Shown: positions 7,926 to 16,356 of the stretch, one piece after another
Layout of the letters: every line of letters starts with the position of its first letter
Position numbering within the stretch: position 1 is the stretch's first letter
Source of the DNA: Brevundimonas aveniformis DSM 17977
GTDB taxonomy: Bacteria > Pseudomonadota > Alphaproteobacteria > Caulobacterales > Caulobacteraceae
NCBI RefSeq assembly: GCF_000428765.1
Contig: NZ_AUAO01000002.1
Span: 556,198-620,197, forward strand
Length of the DNA stretch: 64,000 nt
Reading direction: 5' to 3'
Position numbers and translations under genes: made by a program
The notes under the pieces: model-generated
The model's database searches: none
What the model was told of the DNA's origin: nothing
What the model saw: only the letters and a program-made list of their open reading frames with translations

Positions 7926-9980
7926 GTGTCGCGTGACAACCCGACCCTGGGCGAGAAGATCAGCTGGCGCATAGAGGCGATCGGTTACGATCTGGTGGTG
8001 CTGTTGTTGCGCGCCTTGCCGGTGGACTGGGCCTCGGCCTTCGGAGGCTGGCTGTTTCGGACCATCGGCCCGTTGACCCCGGTGAACCGGACGGCCTCTG
8101 ACAACCTGCGGCTGGCCTTTCCCAAGCTGAGTGAGCGCGAGCACGCCCGCCTGCTCAACGCCCAATGGGACAATGTCGGACGAACCTTTGCCGAATTCCC
8201 GCTGATGGACCGGATTCGTCCCGGCACGGGCCGCGTCGAGGTCATCAATGGTGAGCGGCTGGCGGAAATCCGCGACAGGGGCGAGCCGGTCGTCTTCGTC
8301 TCGGGCCATTTTGCCAACTGGGAGGTGATGCCGGCCACCATCGTCGAGTCCGGCGTCAACTGCCTGATGACCTATCGGGCCATGAACAATCCGCTGATCG
8401 ACAAGCGGGTCAAGGAGGGGCGGGCGGCCTATGGCGTGAAGCTGTTTGCGCCCAAGGGTGAAGCCACCCGCGACCTGATGTCGGCCTTGTCGAACGGTCA
8501 GTCGGTCGCCTTGATGAACGACCAGAAATTCAACGCCGGCTTGGCGCTGCCCTTCTTTGGGCACGAGGCGCACACCGCGCCCGGACCGAGCCGGCTGGCG
8601 CTCAAATATGATGCGCCGCTACAAACCATGACGGTCGAGCGGACACGAGGGGCACGGTATCGTGTCGTCGTCCACGACCCGATCCACCTGGAACAGACCG
8701 GTGACCGGGCGCGCGACATTGAAACGGCCGTTCGGCGCGTGAACGCCTGGGTCGAGGCGCGCGTGCGCGAAAGACCCGAGGAATGGTTCTGGGTTCACAA
8801 GCGGTGGCCCAAGGAAACCTATGCGGCGCTGCGGGCCGAGGACAAGGCGCGCCACAAGCGATTTGTGTGGAGCCGCCGGGTCGCCCTGGCGCTGTCAGCC
8901 CTGCTGTTGTTCGGCGTGGCCGCCGCCTTCGCCTGGCGGGAAGATATCCTGCAAACCGGGCTGGACCCCAAGGTGCCGTTCCAGACCTATGAGCCGCCGG
9001 CCGCCCCGGACTATGCCAGCCCGGCGGCCTGGGCCCTGGCGGGGGAAGCCACCCGACCGCCCGGGACGGCGGACATCTTCTTTGTCCATCCCACCACCTA
9101 TGACGGGGGTGCGGATTGGCTGGGCCCCATCGATGACGCCGCGTCGTCCGACCTGTTGCGGCGCGTCATGCTGCCCAATTATGCGGGGCCGTTTGCCCGC
9201 GTTGGCCGGATCTATGCACCCCTCTATCGCCAGTCGAGCCTCTATACGCAGCTGACCCTGCGTGACGACGCGCGCGACGCGCGGGCCTTTGTCTATCGGG
9301 ACATTCGGGCGGCGTTTGATCACTATCGGGCGACGTGGGATTCGGGTCGGCCTTTGATCCTGGCGGGGACAGGGCAGGGGGCTGAGCTGGTCGCACGCCT
9401 GGCCGATGAGGTGCTGAGACAGGATCCCGCGCTGCGTCAGCGACTGGTGGCTGTCTATGTCGTGGACGCCATCGTCCCGGAGGATACCCATCGGGCAACC
9501 GACCTGCTGCCGGCCTGTCAGTCGCGGGCCCAGGCGGGGTGTCTGGTCGCCTTTGCCCAGGTTCGCGAAGGGGCCGACGATGTGGCGCGACGCCGGGTCG
9601 ATCGCGCTCAGGTCTGGACGGATCGTGGTGCCCTGACCGGCCTTGAGGGGCGCTTGCCCCTGTGTGTCAATCCAGTTCTGGGGGCTCAGAGCGATGCGCT
9701 TGCACCGGCGCGGCTGAGCCTGGGAGCAGCCAACGCCAGCGGCCTGGAATGGGGTTCGCGCCCACCCTTCATCTCGCGCCAGATCGAAACGCAGTGCGTC
9801 GACGGGGTGTTGCGTCACTCGCTGCCGCGGTCCGAGTCCCTGCGGCCGAGCGGGTCGTGGGCGGATCGCAGAAAGTCACCGCCTTACAATCTGTTCTACG
9901 CAGACATTGAGGCGGATGCCCTGGAGCGGGTGGCCGTGTTCGAACGCTCGACGCGGCCTGGGCTTGTTCACGGCGAATGA
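7926..9980 (+). CDS. LpxL-type acyltransferase fused to a DUF3089 hydrolase-like domain
   Basis: A single 684-residue frame joins two proteins. Residues 1-300 resemble lipid A late acyltransferases: SGHFANWEV carries the HX4E catalytic motif (H128, E133), MNDQKF and LPFFGHEAHTAPGPSRLAL are family blocks, and the domain ends with EEWFWVHKRWP, where LpxL-type proteins normally end. A basic linker and one membrane helix (about 318-336) follow. Residues 345-684 match DUF3089 alpha/beta-hydrolase-like proteins (DPKVPFQTY, DIFFVHPTTY.GG.DW). The nucleophile elbow reads AGTGQGAE, with Gly483 where Ser is expected. The GTG start is 1 bp after the upstream stop. The N-terminal role is probably acylation of lipid A or a related lipid; the C-terminal role is unknown and may be non-catalytic. 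Confidence 0.85.
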   Translation: MSRDNPTLGEKISWRIEAIGYDLVVLLLRALPVDWASAFGGWLFRTIGPLTPVNRTASDNLRLAFPKLSEREHARLLNAQWDNVGRTFAEFPLMDRIRPGTGRVEVINGERLAEIRDRGEPVVFVSGHFANWEVMPATIVESGVNCLMTYRAMNNPLIDKRVKEGRAAYGVKLFAPKGEATRDLMSALSNGQSVALMNDQKFNAGLALPFFGHEAHTAPGPSRLALKYDAPLQTMTVERTRGARYRVVVHDPIHLEQTGDRARDIETAVRRVNAWVEARVRERPEEWFWVHKRWPKETYAALRAEDKARHKRFVWSRRVALALSALLLFGVAAAFAWREDILQTGLDPKVPFQTYEPPAAPDYASPAAWALAGEATRPPGTADIFFVHPTTYDGGADWLGPIDDAASSDLLRRVMLPNYAGPFARVGRIYAPLYRQSSLYTQLTLRDDARDARAFVYRDIRAAFDHYRATWDSGRPLILAGTGQGAELVARLADEVLRQDPALRQRLVAVYVVDAIVPEDTHRATDLLPACQSRAQAGCLVAFAQVREGADDVARRRVDRAQVWTDRGALTGLEGRLPLCVNPVLGAQSDALAPARLSLGAANASGLEWGSRPPFISRQIETQCVDGVLRHSLPRSESLRPSGSWADRRKSPPYNLFYADIEADALERVAVFERSTRPGLVHGE

Positions 9981-9998
9981 GGCTCCGATAACCGGCGC

Positions 9999-10946
9999 AT
10001 GAACGCATCCATCCCCGTCATCATCGATTGCGACCCCGGCGTGGACGACGCCGTCGCCCTGTTCCTGGCCTTTGCCGCGCCCGAACTGGACATTCTCGCG
10101 GTTACGACGGTCGGCGGAAACGTTCCGGCAGATCGGACGGCCCGAAACGGACGACTGCTGAGACAGATCGCCGGTCTGACCGATCAGCCGCCCGTTTATG
10201 CCGGCGCAGCCCAGCCGCTCGAACGCAGCCTGGACATCGCGGACCATTTCCATGGGCCGGAGGGCCTGGGCACGCTGGAGCCGTTCGAGCCGTCGGTGCC
10301 CCTAGCGGCGGGGTCGTCCGCTGAGGCTATTGTTGATCTGGTGATGGAGGCCGCGCCCGGCACGATCACTCTGGCGGTAACCGGACCGATGACCAATGTG
10401 GCGCTGGCCCTGCGTCGGGAACCCCAGGTAGCCGAGCGCCTCAAGCGGATTGTCGCGATGGGCGGCTCGCGCAGCGAGGGGGGCAACATCACCGCCAGTG
10501 CCGAGTACAATATCTGGGCCGACCCCGAGGCCGCCCATGAGGTGCTGTCGGCAGCGGTAGAGGTGGTGATGCTGGGGCTGGACGTGACCCATCAGGTTCG
10601 CACGCCGGATGCGGTGATCGACACGATCCGCGCCATCGGCACGCCTGCCGCCGAGGCTACGGCGGCGATGCTGGACTATGGCCAGTACACGGCCCGCAAG
10701 TGGCGCGAGGGCCAGGAGGGCCCGATGCACGACCCGTGTGTCATCGCCTATATCCTGCGACCCGACCTGTTCGACGTGCGCCCTTGCGACATTCAGGTTG
10801 AGACGATCTCGACACTGACGCGGGGGCACACCCAGGTCGAGTTCCGCCTGGCTGAAGGCGCGACCCCGCGCCACTTCTGGGGCGTGAAGGCGGATCGCGA
10901 CGGGGTATTTGACCTGATCGTGTCGGCCCTGAGGGCTCAGGCATGA
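9999..10946 (+). CDS. Inosine-uridine-preferring nucleoside hydrolase
   Basis: 315 residues of the IunH family, cleaving the N-glycosidic bond of ribonucleosides to base and ribose. The N-terminal DCDPGVDDAVAL is the Ca2+/ribose-binding Asp cluster; TTVGGNV, AVTGPMTNVALAL, the MGG motif and the AEYNIWADPEAAH block are all in place, with MHDPCVIAYIL near the C-terminus supplying a further active-site Asp. The stop overlaps the start of a ribokinase-type gene (ATGA), so released ribose is likely phosphorylated by the partner. Base preference is not determinable. Confidence 0.92.
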   Translation: MNASIPVIIDCDPGVDDAVALFLAFAAPELDILAVTTVGGNVPADRTARNGRLLRQIAGLTDQPPVYAGAAQPLERSLDIADHFHGPEGLGTLEPFEPSVPLAAGSSAEAIVDLVMEAAPGTITLAVTGPMTNVALALRREPQVAERLKRIVAMGGSRSEGGNITASAEYNIWADPEAAHEVLSAAVEVVMLGLDVTHQVRTPDAVIDTIRAIGTPAAEATAAMLDYGQYTARKWREGQEGPMHDPCVIAYILRPDLFDVRPCDIQVETISTLTRGHTQVEFRLAEGATPRHFWGVKADRDGVFDLIVSALRAQA

Positions 10947-11788
10947 AGATCGCGGTGCTCGGCTCGATCAACCTGGATATCGTCGCCTCGGGTGCGCCGT
11001 TGCCGCGCGCGGGGGAAACGGTGTCAGGGGCGCGGCTGGACCAGCACCCCGGCGGCAAGGGTGCCAATCAGGCCTATGCGGCCCGCCGGCTGGGCGCTGA
11101 CACCGAGATGTACGGGCGGGTCGGACGCGACCCGTTTGCGGAACCGGCGCTGGACCTGCTGAAGCGCGGTGGCACGAACCTGGCTCACGTTCTCATTGAC
11201 GATGAGCACCCGACCGGCGTGGCTCTGATCGCCGTGTCGCCTGAAGGCGAAAACCAGATCACCGTCTGCTCCGGCGCCAATGCTGCGGTGGCCGCGCCGC
11301 AACGGATTGAGGCGGGCGCGCTGATCTGTCAGCTCGAAGTTCCGATCGAGACGGTCGCAGATGCGTTTGACGCCTTTGACGGCTTCGCGGTGGCCAATCT
11401 GGCACCGGCGGCGGCGGTTCCCGATCGCCTGATGGCCCGGGCCGATCTGCTGGTGGTCAACGAAACCGAGATGGAATTCTACGGCGAGAGCCTTTTCTGG
11501 TCGCCGGCCCTGATCGCCGTCACCCTGGGTGCCCGAGGCGCCGAGTTGTGGAGGCAGGGCGAGCGGATCGCCGCGGCCACGCCCCCTCAGGTTGAGGTCG
11601 TTGACACGACCGGAGCCGGCGATGTCTTTGTCGCGGCCTTGACGGTGGCCCTGATGGAGCAACAGTCACCGCAGGATGCGTTGCGGTTCGCCTGTGCCGC
11701 AGGGGCACTGGCCACCACACGTCCGGGCGCGCAACCCGCCGCGCCGACGCGCGCCGAGGTCGAGGCTATGCTAGGAGGTCACTCATGA
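10943..11788 (+). CDS. rbsK: PfkB-family carbohydrate kinase, ribokinase-like
   Basis: 281 residues with the PfkB signature at both ends: GSINLDIVASGAPLPRAGET and GGKGANQAYAARRLG at the N-terminus, and DTTGAGDVFVAALTVAL near the C-terminus with the catalytic Asp. MYGRVGRD.F and TGVALI are also ribokinase-like. The usual role is ATP-dependent phosphorylation of D-ribose to ribose 5-phosphate; coupling to the nucleoside hydrolase upstream (ATGA overlap) supports ribose. A slightly shorter length than E. coli RbsK (309) leaves room for another pentose or nucleoside. Overlaps the next gene by 4 bp. Confidence 0.85.
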   Translation: MKIAVLGSINLDIVASGAPLPRAGETVSGARLDQHPGGKGANQAYAARRLGADTEMYGRVGRDPFAEPALDLLKRGGTNLAHVLIDDEHPTGVALIAVSPEGENQITVCSGANAAVAAPQRIEAGALICQLEVPIETVADAFDAFDGFAVANLAPAAAVPDRLMARADLLVVNETEMEFYGESLFWSPALIAVTLGARGAELWRQGERIAAATPPQVEVVDTTGAGDVFVAALTVALMEQQSPQDALRFACAAGALATTRPGAQPAAPTRAEVEAMLGGHS

Positions 11789-12714
11789 CTCGCGCCGTTC
11801 CTGAACTCAGCCTCGCCGCATTTCTGGAAGGCACGCCCGACGCGCGCGCCGCCTTTTCGGCTGAGCTGATGCGCGGTTTGCAGGACTATGGCTTTGTGGT
11901 TCTTCGGGATCACGGCGTGCCGGTTGAACTTCTGGACGCCGCCTATGCGGCCGCGGAGGCGGTCTTCGCCTTGCCGGAAGCGACCAAGCGCCAGTCTGCG
12001 GCGGGGATGCGCGGCTACACGCCGTTCGGGGTCGAGCACGCCAAGGATTCCGGCAAACCGGACCTCAAGGAATTTTGGCAGGTCGGCCACGCCCCGGCGC
12101 GCCGGGATCTGAATGATGAGCCGTTCGAGCCGAACGTCTGGCCTGAGGATGTTCCCGCCTTTCAGGCGACGGTGACGGAGCTGTTCGATCGGCTCAACGA
12201 CACAGGCATGGTGGTTCTCCAGGCCCTGGCCCCCGAGCTGGGGCTGACCACTCATTGGTTCGACGACAAGGTTCGATGGGGCACCTCGCTGTTGCGGATT
12301 CTGCATTATCCGCCGGTCTCAGCCGACACCCCCGAGGGCGCGGTGCGCTCGGCAGCCCATGAAGACATCAACTTCCTGACCCTGATGCCGGCGGCGCGGG
12401 GGACGGGGCTTGAACTCCTGGATCGAGACGGGAGCTGGCTGCCGATTGTGGCCGATCCCTCAACCCTGATTGTCGACAGCGGGGACATGATGGCGCGCCT
12501 GACCAATGGGGTGATCCCGGCGACGACCCATCGGGTGGTCAATCCCAGCGGGCCGAATGTCAGCCGCTATTCGATGCCGTTCTTCATGCATCCGACCTTG
12601 GCGACATCTCTGGATGTCCTGCCGTCGTGCCGCAGCCATGCGCCGGTTCCGCCGCCGATCACAGCGGGTGAACTTCTGGATGAACGTCTGCGTGCCATCG
12701 GGCTGCGGGCCTAG
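11785..12714 (+). CDS. 2-oxoglutarate/Fe(II)-dependent oxygenase, isopenicillin N synthase-like
   Basis: 309 residues of the non-haem iron family. An N-terminal DIOX_N-like region (GFVVLRDHGVPVELLDAAY) precedes the jelly-roll core, where AHEDINFLTLM holds the HxD iron ligands, TTHRVVNP the distal His, and SRYSMPFFMHP the Arg-x-Ser that binds 2-oxoglutarate. Family members oxidise small metabolites, including modified bases, but the substrate is not readable. Tight coupling (ATGA) to the nucleoside hydrolase and kinase suggests a nucleoside-derived compound, by inference only. Confidence 0.85.
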   Translation: MTRAVPELSLAAFLEGTPDARAAFSAELMRGLQDYGFVVLRDHGVPVELLDAAYAAAEAVFALPEATKRQSAAGMRGYTPFGVEHAKDSGKPDLKEFWQVGHAPARRDLNDEPFEPNVWPEDVPAFQATVTELFDRLNDTGMVVLQALAPELGLTTHWFDDKVRWGTSLLRILHYPPVSADTPEGAVRSAAHEDINFLTLMPAARGTGLELLDRDGSWLPIVADPSTLIVDSGDMMARLTNGVIPATTHRVVNPSGPNVSRYSMPFFMHPTLATSLDVLPSCRSHAPVPPPITAGELLDERLRAIGLRA

Positions 12715-12722
12715 CGATCCCT

Positions 12723-13469
12723 GTGTCCTACGCGGACCTGACCTGGAATGACCCGAATGCGGTCAAACGCTGGCTCCAGCATCGGCGTATCCGGGATGCG
12801 CTCGACCAGATCGGCCCGGATCAGGCGCGCGGCCTGATCGTCGACTTCGGCGGCGGTGACGGGATGCTGGCCGAAGTGATTCAGAAGCGATGGCCCGGCA
12901 CGCGCGTCGTCGTCTTTGAACCCTATGCCGAGATGGCCGAGGCGGCGCGGCGCCGGCTGGATGTCTATCCGACGGTGTCCGTGGTCGAGCGGGAAGTGGA
13001 CCTACCCCCCGGGGCCGACGTCATCTTTTGCACGGAGGTCTTCGAGCATCTCCCGGACGTTGAGACGGATCGGGCGTTGGACGAAATCGACCGCATTCTG
13101 AAGGCTGGGGGCCGGTTGGTGATCGGCGTGCCGGTTGAGGTCGGCCCCCCGGCCCTGTTGAAGGGCCTGTTCCGGCATTGGCGCAGGGCGGGGGCCTATG
13201 ACGCCGATTTGGGTCGCATCTGGCAGGCTACGACGGGGCGAGCCCCCACGGACCGCCCCCCGGAAATGCTCGGGCCGGATCGGAAATACCATTCCTTTCA
13301 CCTGGGCTTCGACCATCGGCAACTGCGCCGCAGACTTGAGGAACGGTTCGGGCACGCACGCCTGACGGGAAGCCCCTTTCGCATCGTGCCTGTTTTCCTC
13401 AACAGCGAAGCCTATCTAACCCTGACCAAGCCGGAGACTGTCCCCCATGGCCCACGTCGCACGCGATGA
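12723..13469 (+). CDS. SAM-dependent class I methyltransferase
   Basis: 248 residues from a GTG at 12723, 8 bp after the oxygenase. Motif I appears as LIVDFGGGDGMLAEVI, an acidic residue ends strand 2 (VVVFEPYAEM), and DVIFCTEVFEHLPDVE followed by LKAGGRLVIGVPVEVGP matches motifs II/III of small-molecule or lipid methyltransferases. The C-terminal segment (HSFHLGFDHRQLRRRLEERF) is typical of the UbiE/Methyltransf_11-like group. Substrate unknown. Its 3' end overlaps the next gene by 23 bp in another frame. Confidence 0.85.
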   Translation: MSYADLTWNDPNAVKRWLQHRRIRDALDQIGPDQARGLIVDFGGGDGMLAEVIQKRWPGTRVVVFEPYAEMAEAARRRLDVYPTVSVVEREVDLPPGADVIFCTEVFEHLPDVETDRALDEIDRILKAGGRLVIGVPVEVGPPALLKGLFRHWRRAGAYDADLGRIWQATTGRAPTDRPPEMLGPDRKYHSFHLGFDHRQLRRRLEERFGHARLTGSPFRIVPVFLNSEAYLTLTKPETVPHGPRRTR

Positions 13470-13944
13470 CCGCCCCACTGACAAGGCTGAACGCTATCAG
13501 GAGGTGAGCGAGGAGATCCGGGCCGTTCTCCTGGGCGAGCCGAGCCGGATCGCGCGCATGGCCACGGTCGCCTCGATGCTGGCGGACGCCTTTGCGGCGT
13601 TCATCTGGACGGGGTTCTATCTGGTCGACCCCGACAAGCCCGGCGAACTGGTCGTGGGCCCCTATCAAGGGAAGCTGGGTTGTCTGAGGATCCCCTTCGG
13701 CAGGGGGGTGTGCGGTCGCGCGGCCGAGCAACGGCAAACCCAGGTGATCGCAGACGTCCACGCCTTTGAAGGTCACATCGCCTGCGACAGCCGTTCGAAT
13801 TCCGAGATCGTGGTTCCGGTCACCGATATCCGCGGCGATCTGATCGGCGTTCTGGATATCGATTCCGCCGACTTCGGGACATTCGACGGCGTTGATGCCC
13901 AGGCCCTGGAACGGTTGATCAGCGAGATATTTGCCGAGGCCTAG
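13447..13944 (+). CDS. msrC: Free methionine-(R)-sulfoxide reductase, GAF domain
   Basis: 165 residues forming one GAF domain. Reduces free Met-(R)-sulfoxide with thioredoxin, repairing oxidised methionine. The family's catalytic and resolving cysteines are visible in KLGCLRIPFGRGVCGRAA and HIACDSRSNSEIVVP; WTGFYLVD and GPYQG are also conserved. Starts within the end of the methyltransferase gene. Its place behind an iron oxygenase hints at oxidative conditions but proves no functional link. About 225 bp without a gene separate it from fliK. Confidence 0.92.
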   Translation: MAHVARDDRPTDKAERYQEVSEEIRAVLLGEPSRIARMATVASMLADAFAAFIWTGFYLVDPDKPGELVVGPYQGKLGCLRIPFGRGVCGRAAEQRQTQVIADVHAFEGHIACDSRSNSEIVVPVTDIRGDLIGVLDIDSADFGTFDGVDAQALERLISEIFAEA

Positions 13945-14080
13945 GGAATGATGCCGATCACGCTGCGGGCGGCAAGGCCGGACCGGACCAGGCGGCAAAA
14001 TCAGCCGAGGGCGGTCAAATCTGACTGCCTAACAGGTCGTTAAAATCAATATAAACAACATCATAAATGTGGGCGGCGGT

Positions 14081-14096
14081 TGGCCCATGGGTTGCT
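14081..14096 (+). promoter_or_regulatory. Sigma-54-type promoter for fliK-flgD-flgE
   Basis: TTGGCCCATGGGTTGCTT at 14080-14097 has the invariant GG (14082-83) and GC (14094-95) exactly 10 bp apart, plus TTGC at -12. Hook-operon genes in Caulobacter are sigma-54/FlbD dependent (known). A start near 14107 follows, so an upstream in-frame ATG at 14080 cannot be the translation start from this promoter. Confidence 0.55.
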
Positions 14097-14169
14097 TGGA
14101 AGGGGTCGAATAACCCCTGCGCCGAACGCGCTGCTCCATACGGGCCCCTGGCGGCCCCAGATCGCGTTC

Positions 14170-15540
14170 ATGCTGCCTATCGACCTCCTCAGCCCTGCGG
14201 CCATGTCTGGCCAGACCCCGTCGACCGGCGAGCCCGGCGATGCAGGTCTGTTCACGGGCCTGCTGGAAAGCCAGGGTGCCTCGCGGCCCCGAGGGCGCTT
14301 GGGTTTTGGTGCGCGCCTGGCCGAGCAGACAGAATCTGTGATGCGTCTGGAAGACTCGCCAGAGATCGGTCTGTTCACGGGCGGTGGCCTGTGGCCTTCC
14401 GATCAACCCCTGGTCAATCCCGGCCCTGGAAATGAGGGCAAGGCGGATGGCCCGCTGATCAATCCGGGGCCGACGAACGAGAGCAAGCCGCTGGGACCGT
14501 TGATCAATCCCGGCGCGGGTGGTCAGGCCAAGACCGATGGGCCGCTGATCAATTCTGGCCCTGGGTCGGTCAAACCTGAAGCGCCGCTGGTGAATCCCGG
14601 TCCGACGCAGACCAAGCCGGACGTGCCCCTGGTCCTGCCCGGCACCGGTGCTGCGGCGGCGGCGGGACCGGCTGCTGAAAGTGCCATGGCGACGGCGCTC
14701 CAGGCCTTGTCCGCTGATGGGCAGGTTGAGGCGGTGGGGGCCATTGCACAGGCCGCTCAACAGACGGTGGCCCGCGCGCCCGAGACATCGATCGTGAGCC
14801 AGCCGTCAGCCCCGGCGCTCGATCTGGAGGCGATCGACCCCGAGGTGATCCTGTCGCCGCAGACCGACGGCCCGGTGGCGGCAGGCGGCGCGGCATCCTC
14901 TGGCGGGAGCCAGGCGGGCGCGGCGACGACGGGAGGTGCCGTCCAGGGCGCACAGCCTTCGACAGGGTCGTCTGTTGAAGCCGTCGATATTCGACAGACA
15001 GACGACGCGGCCACCGATCCCCAGGCGGCGGAAGCCGACATGACCGTGGCCTCGGCGATGCCGGAGCCGATCACGGTGACGCACACGAGCCGGGCCGATG
15101 CGGCCAGTGTCGCGGGTCGTCTGTCCTTTGATGCTCTGGCCCAGGTGTCGGCCCAGATCATCCGCCGGCTCGAGACGCGGGTGACCCGTTTCGACATGGA
15201 GCTGAACCCGGTCGAGCTGGGTCGCGTGGACGTTCGGCTGGATATTGACGCTGAGGGGCGCCTGGCGGCGCGTCTGGCGTTTGATAATCCGCTGGCGGCG
15301 ACGGAGCTGCGCGGGCGGGTCGAGGAGCTGCGTCGCGACCTTCAGCAGGCCGGCTTCCAGCTGGCGGAAGACGCTTTCTCGTTCACGGATCGCGGGGGTT
15401 CGGACGATCGCCGCAGCTTTGATGCTGATGACCGCCGCCGCGCCCATGCGCGGTCTATCGAGGCTGCCGATCAGACAGACATCGCGGCCCAACCGGCCCT
15501 GCGCACTCTGACGCGGCTGGGTCTGGATGTGAGGGTCTAG
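14170..15540 (+). CDS. fliK: Flagellar hook-length control protein FliK
   Basis: 456 residues from the ATG at 14170, chosen because the promoter-like site covers an earlier ATG. FliK measures hook length and switches export specificity of the flagellar type III apparatus. The C-terminal Flg_hook domain is clear (TRFDMELNPVELGRVDVRLD..., NPLAATELRGRVEELRRDL...GFQL). The N-terminal and middle parts are low-complexity, Pro/Gly/Ala-rich, with five consecutive 14-15-residue units beginning PL[IV]NPG or PLINSG (14407-14625) and a degenerate sixth. The gene leads directly into flgD (2 bp). Confidence 0.88.
   Translation: MLPIDLLSPAAMSGQTPSTGEPGDAGLFTGLLESQGASRPRGRLGFGARLAEQTESVMRLEDSPEIGLFTGGGLWPSDQPLVNPGPGNEGKADGPLINPGPTNESKPLGPLINPGAGGQAKTDGPLINSGPGSVKPEAPLVNPGPTQTKPDVPLVLPGTGAAAAAGPAAESAMATALQALSADGQVEAVGAIAQAAQQTVARAPETSIVSQPSAPALDLEAIDPEVILSPQTDGPVAAGGAASSGGSQAGAATTGGAVQGAQPSTGSSVEAVDIRQTDDAATDPQAAEADMTVASAMPEPITVTHTSRADAASVAGRLSFDALAQVSAQIIRRLETRVTRFDMELNPVELGRVDVRLDIDAEGRLAARLAFDNPLAATELRGRVEELRRDLQQAGFQLAEDAFSFTDRGGSDDRRSFDADDRRRAHARSIEAADQTDIAAQPALRTLTRLGLDVRV
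14407..14649 (+). repeat. In-frame repeat array in fliK (PL[IV]NPGP units)
   Basis: Units start at 14407, 14452, 14497 (45 bp each), 14542 and 14584 (42 bp each), with a degenerate sixth at 14626 reading PLVLPGTG. Each begins with PL(V/I)N, and the DNA repeats CTGATCAATCC or close variants. The unit length could change by recombination and alter the FliK ruler region. Confidence 0.8.
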
Positions 15541-15542
15541 GA

Positions 15543-16337
15543 ATGCCGGTCAATGCCATCAATCCTGCGGTCACGGGAAGCGCCACGGTTTCGGGACGGG
15601 CCAATCTCGTCTCGAACTTCGAGACGTTCCTGCAACTGCTGACCACCCAGCTGAAGAACCAGGACCCACTGTCGCCGCTGGATTCCAACGACTTCACCGC
15701 CCAACTCACCCAGATGGCAGGTGTCGAGCAGCAGCTGCTGACGAATGACCTGTTGCAGGCCCTGGTCAACCAGGGGTCCGGCGGCCTGGACGGCGCGGTC
15801 AGCTACATCGGCAAGTACGTCACGGCCGCCGGCTCGGCGACGCGCCTGGAAGACGGTGCGGCGACCTGGAGCTACGAACTGGCGACCAATGCGGCTGATG
15901 TTCAGCTTGAGGTGCTGGATTCCAGCGGGGCTGTTGTCTGGTCGGGCGCGGCCCCGGCCAATAGCGAAGGCATCCATGACTTTGCCTGGGACGGTCGCAC
16001 CTCCTCCGGCAACCGTCTGGCAGACGGTGGCGTCTATACGTTACGCGTCTCGGCCACGACGACGGGCGGCCAGACGGTCGACAGCCAGGTGCTGATCCGC
16101 GGCATCGTCTCGGGCGTCGAGATGTACGACGGTCTGCCCTATGTCACCGTCGGCGGCTCCATCGTGCCGATGAGCCAGATCATCAGCGTCAATGCCGAGG
16201 CTCCGACTTCGGAGGGCAACGACGGCGAAGAGCAGGGGCTGATCGCCTCTGCCGTCGACCTGGCCAAAGACCTTCTCAATCCTGCGGACGAAATCGCTGC
16301 CCTGGCGGGCGCGATCAATCCGCTTCGACTGTTCTGA
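15543..16337 (+). CDS. flgD: Flagellar hook-cap protein FlgD
   Basis: 264 residues. FlgD forms the temporary cap on which FlgE subunits polymerise. The N-terminal FETFLQLLTTQLKNQDPLSPLDSNDFTAQLTQMAGVEQQL is the diagnostic FlgD signature; the middle part has the FlgD Ig-like/tudor domain (GIHDFAWDGRTSSGNRLADG.YTLRV). No cleavable signal, as expected for type III export. Lies 2 bp after fliK and 19 bp before flgE. Confidence 0.95.
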   Translation: MPVNAINPAVTGSATVSGRANLVSNFETFLQLLTTQLKNQDPLSPLDSNDFTAQLTQMAGVEQQLLTNDLLQALVNQGSGGLDGAVSYIGKYVTAAGSATRLEDGAATWSYELATNAADVQLEVLDSSGAVVWSGAAPANSEGIHDFAWDGRTSSGNRLADGGVYTLRVSATTTGGQTVDSQVLIRGIVSGVEMYDGLPYVTVGGSIVPMSQIISVNAEAPTSEGNDGEEQGLIASAVDLAKDLLNPADEIAALAGAINPLRLF

Positions 16338-16356
16338 TTTCTAGGGGAGTAAACAG

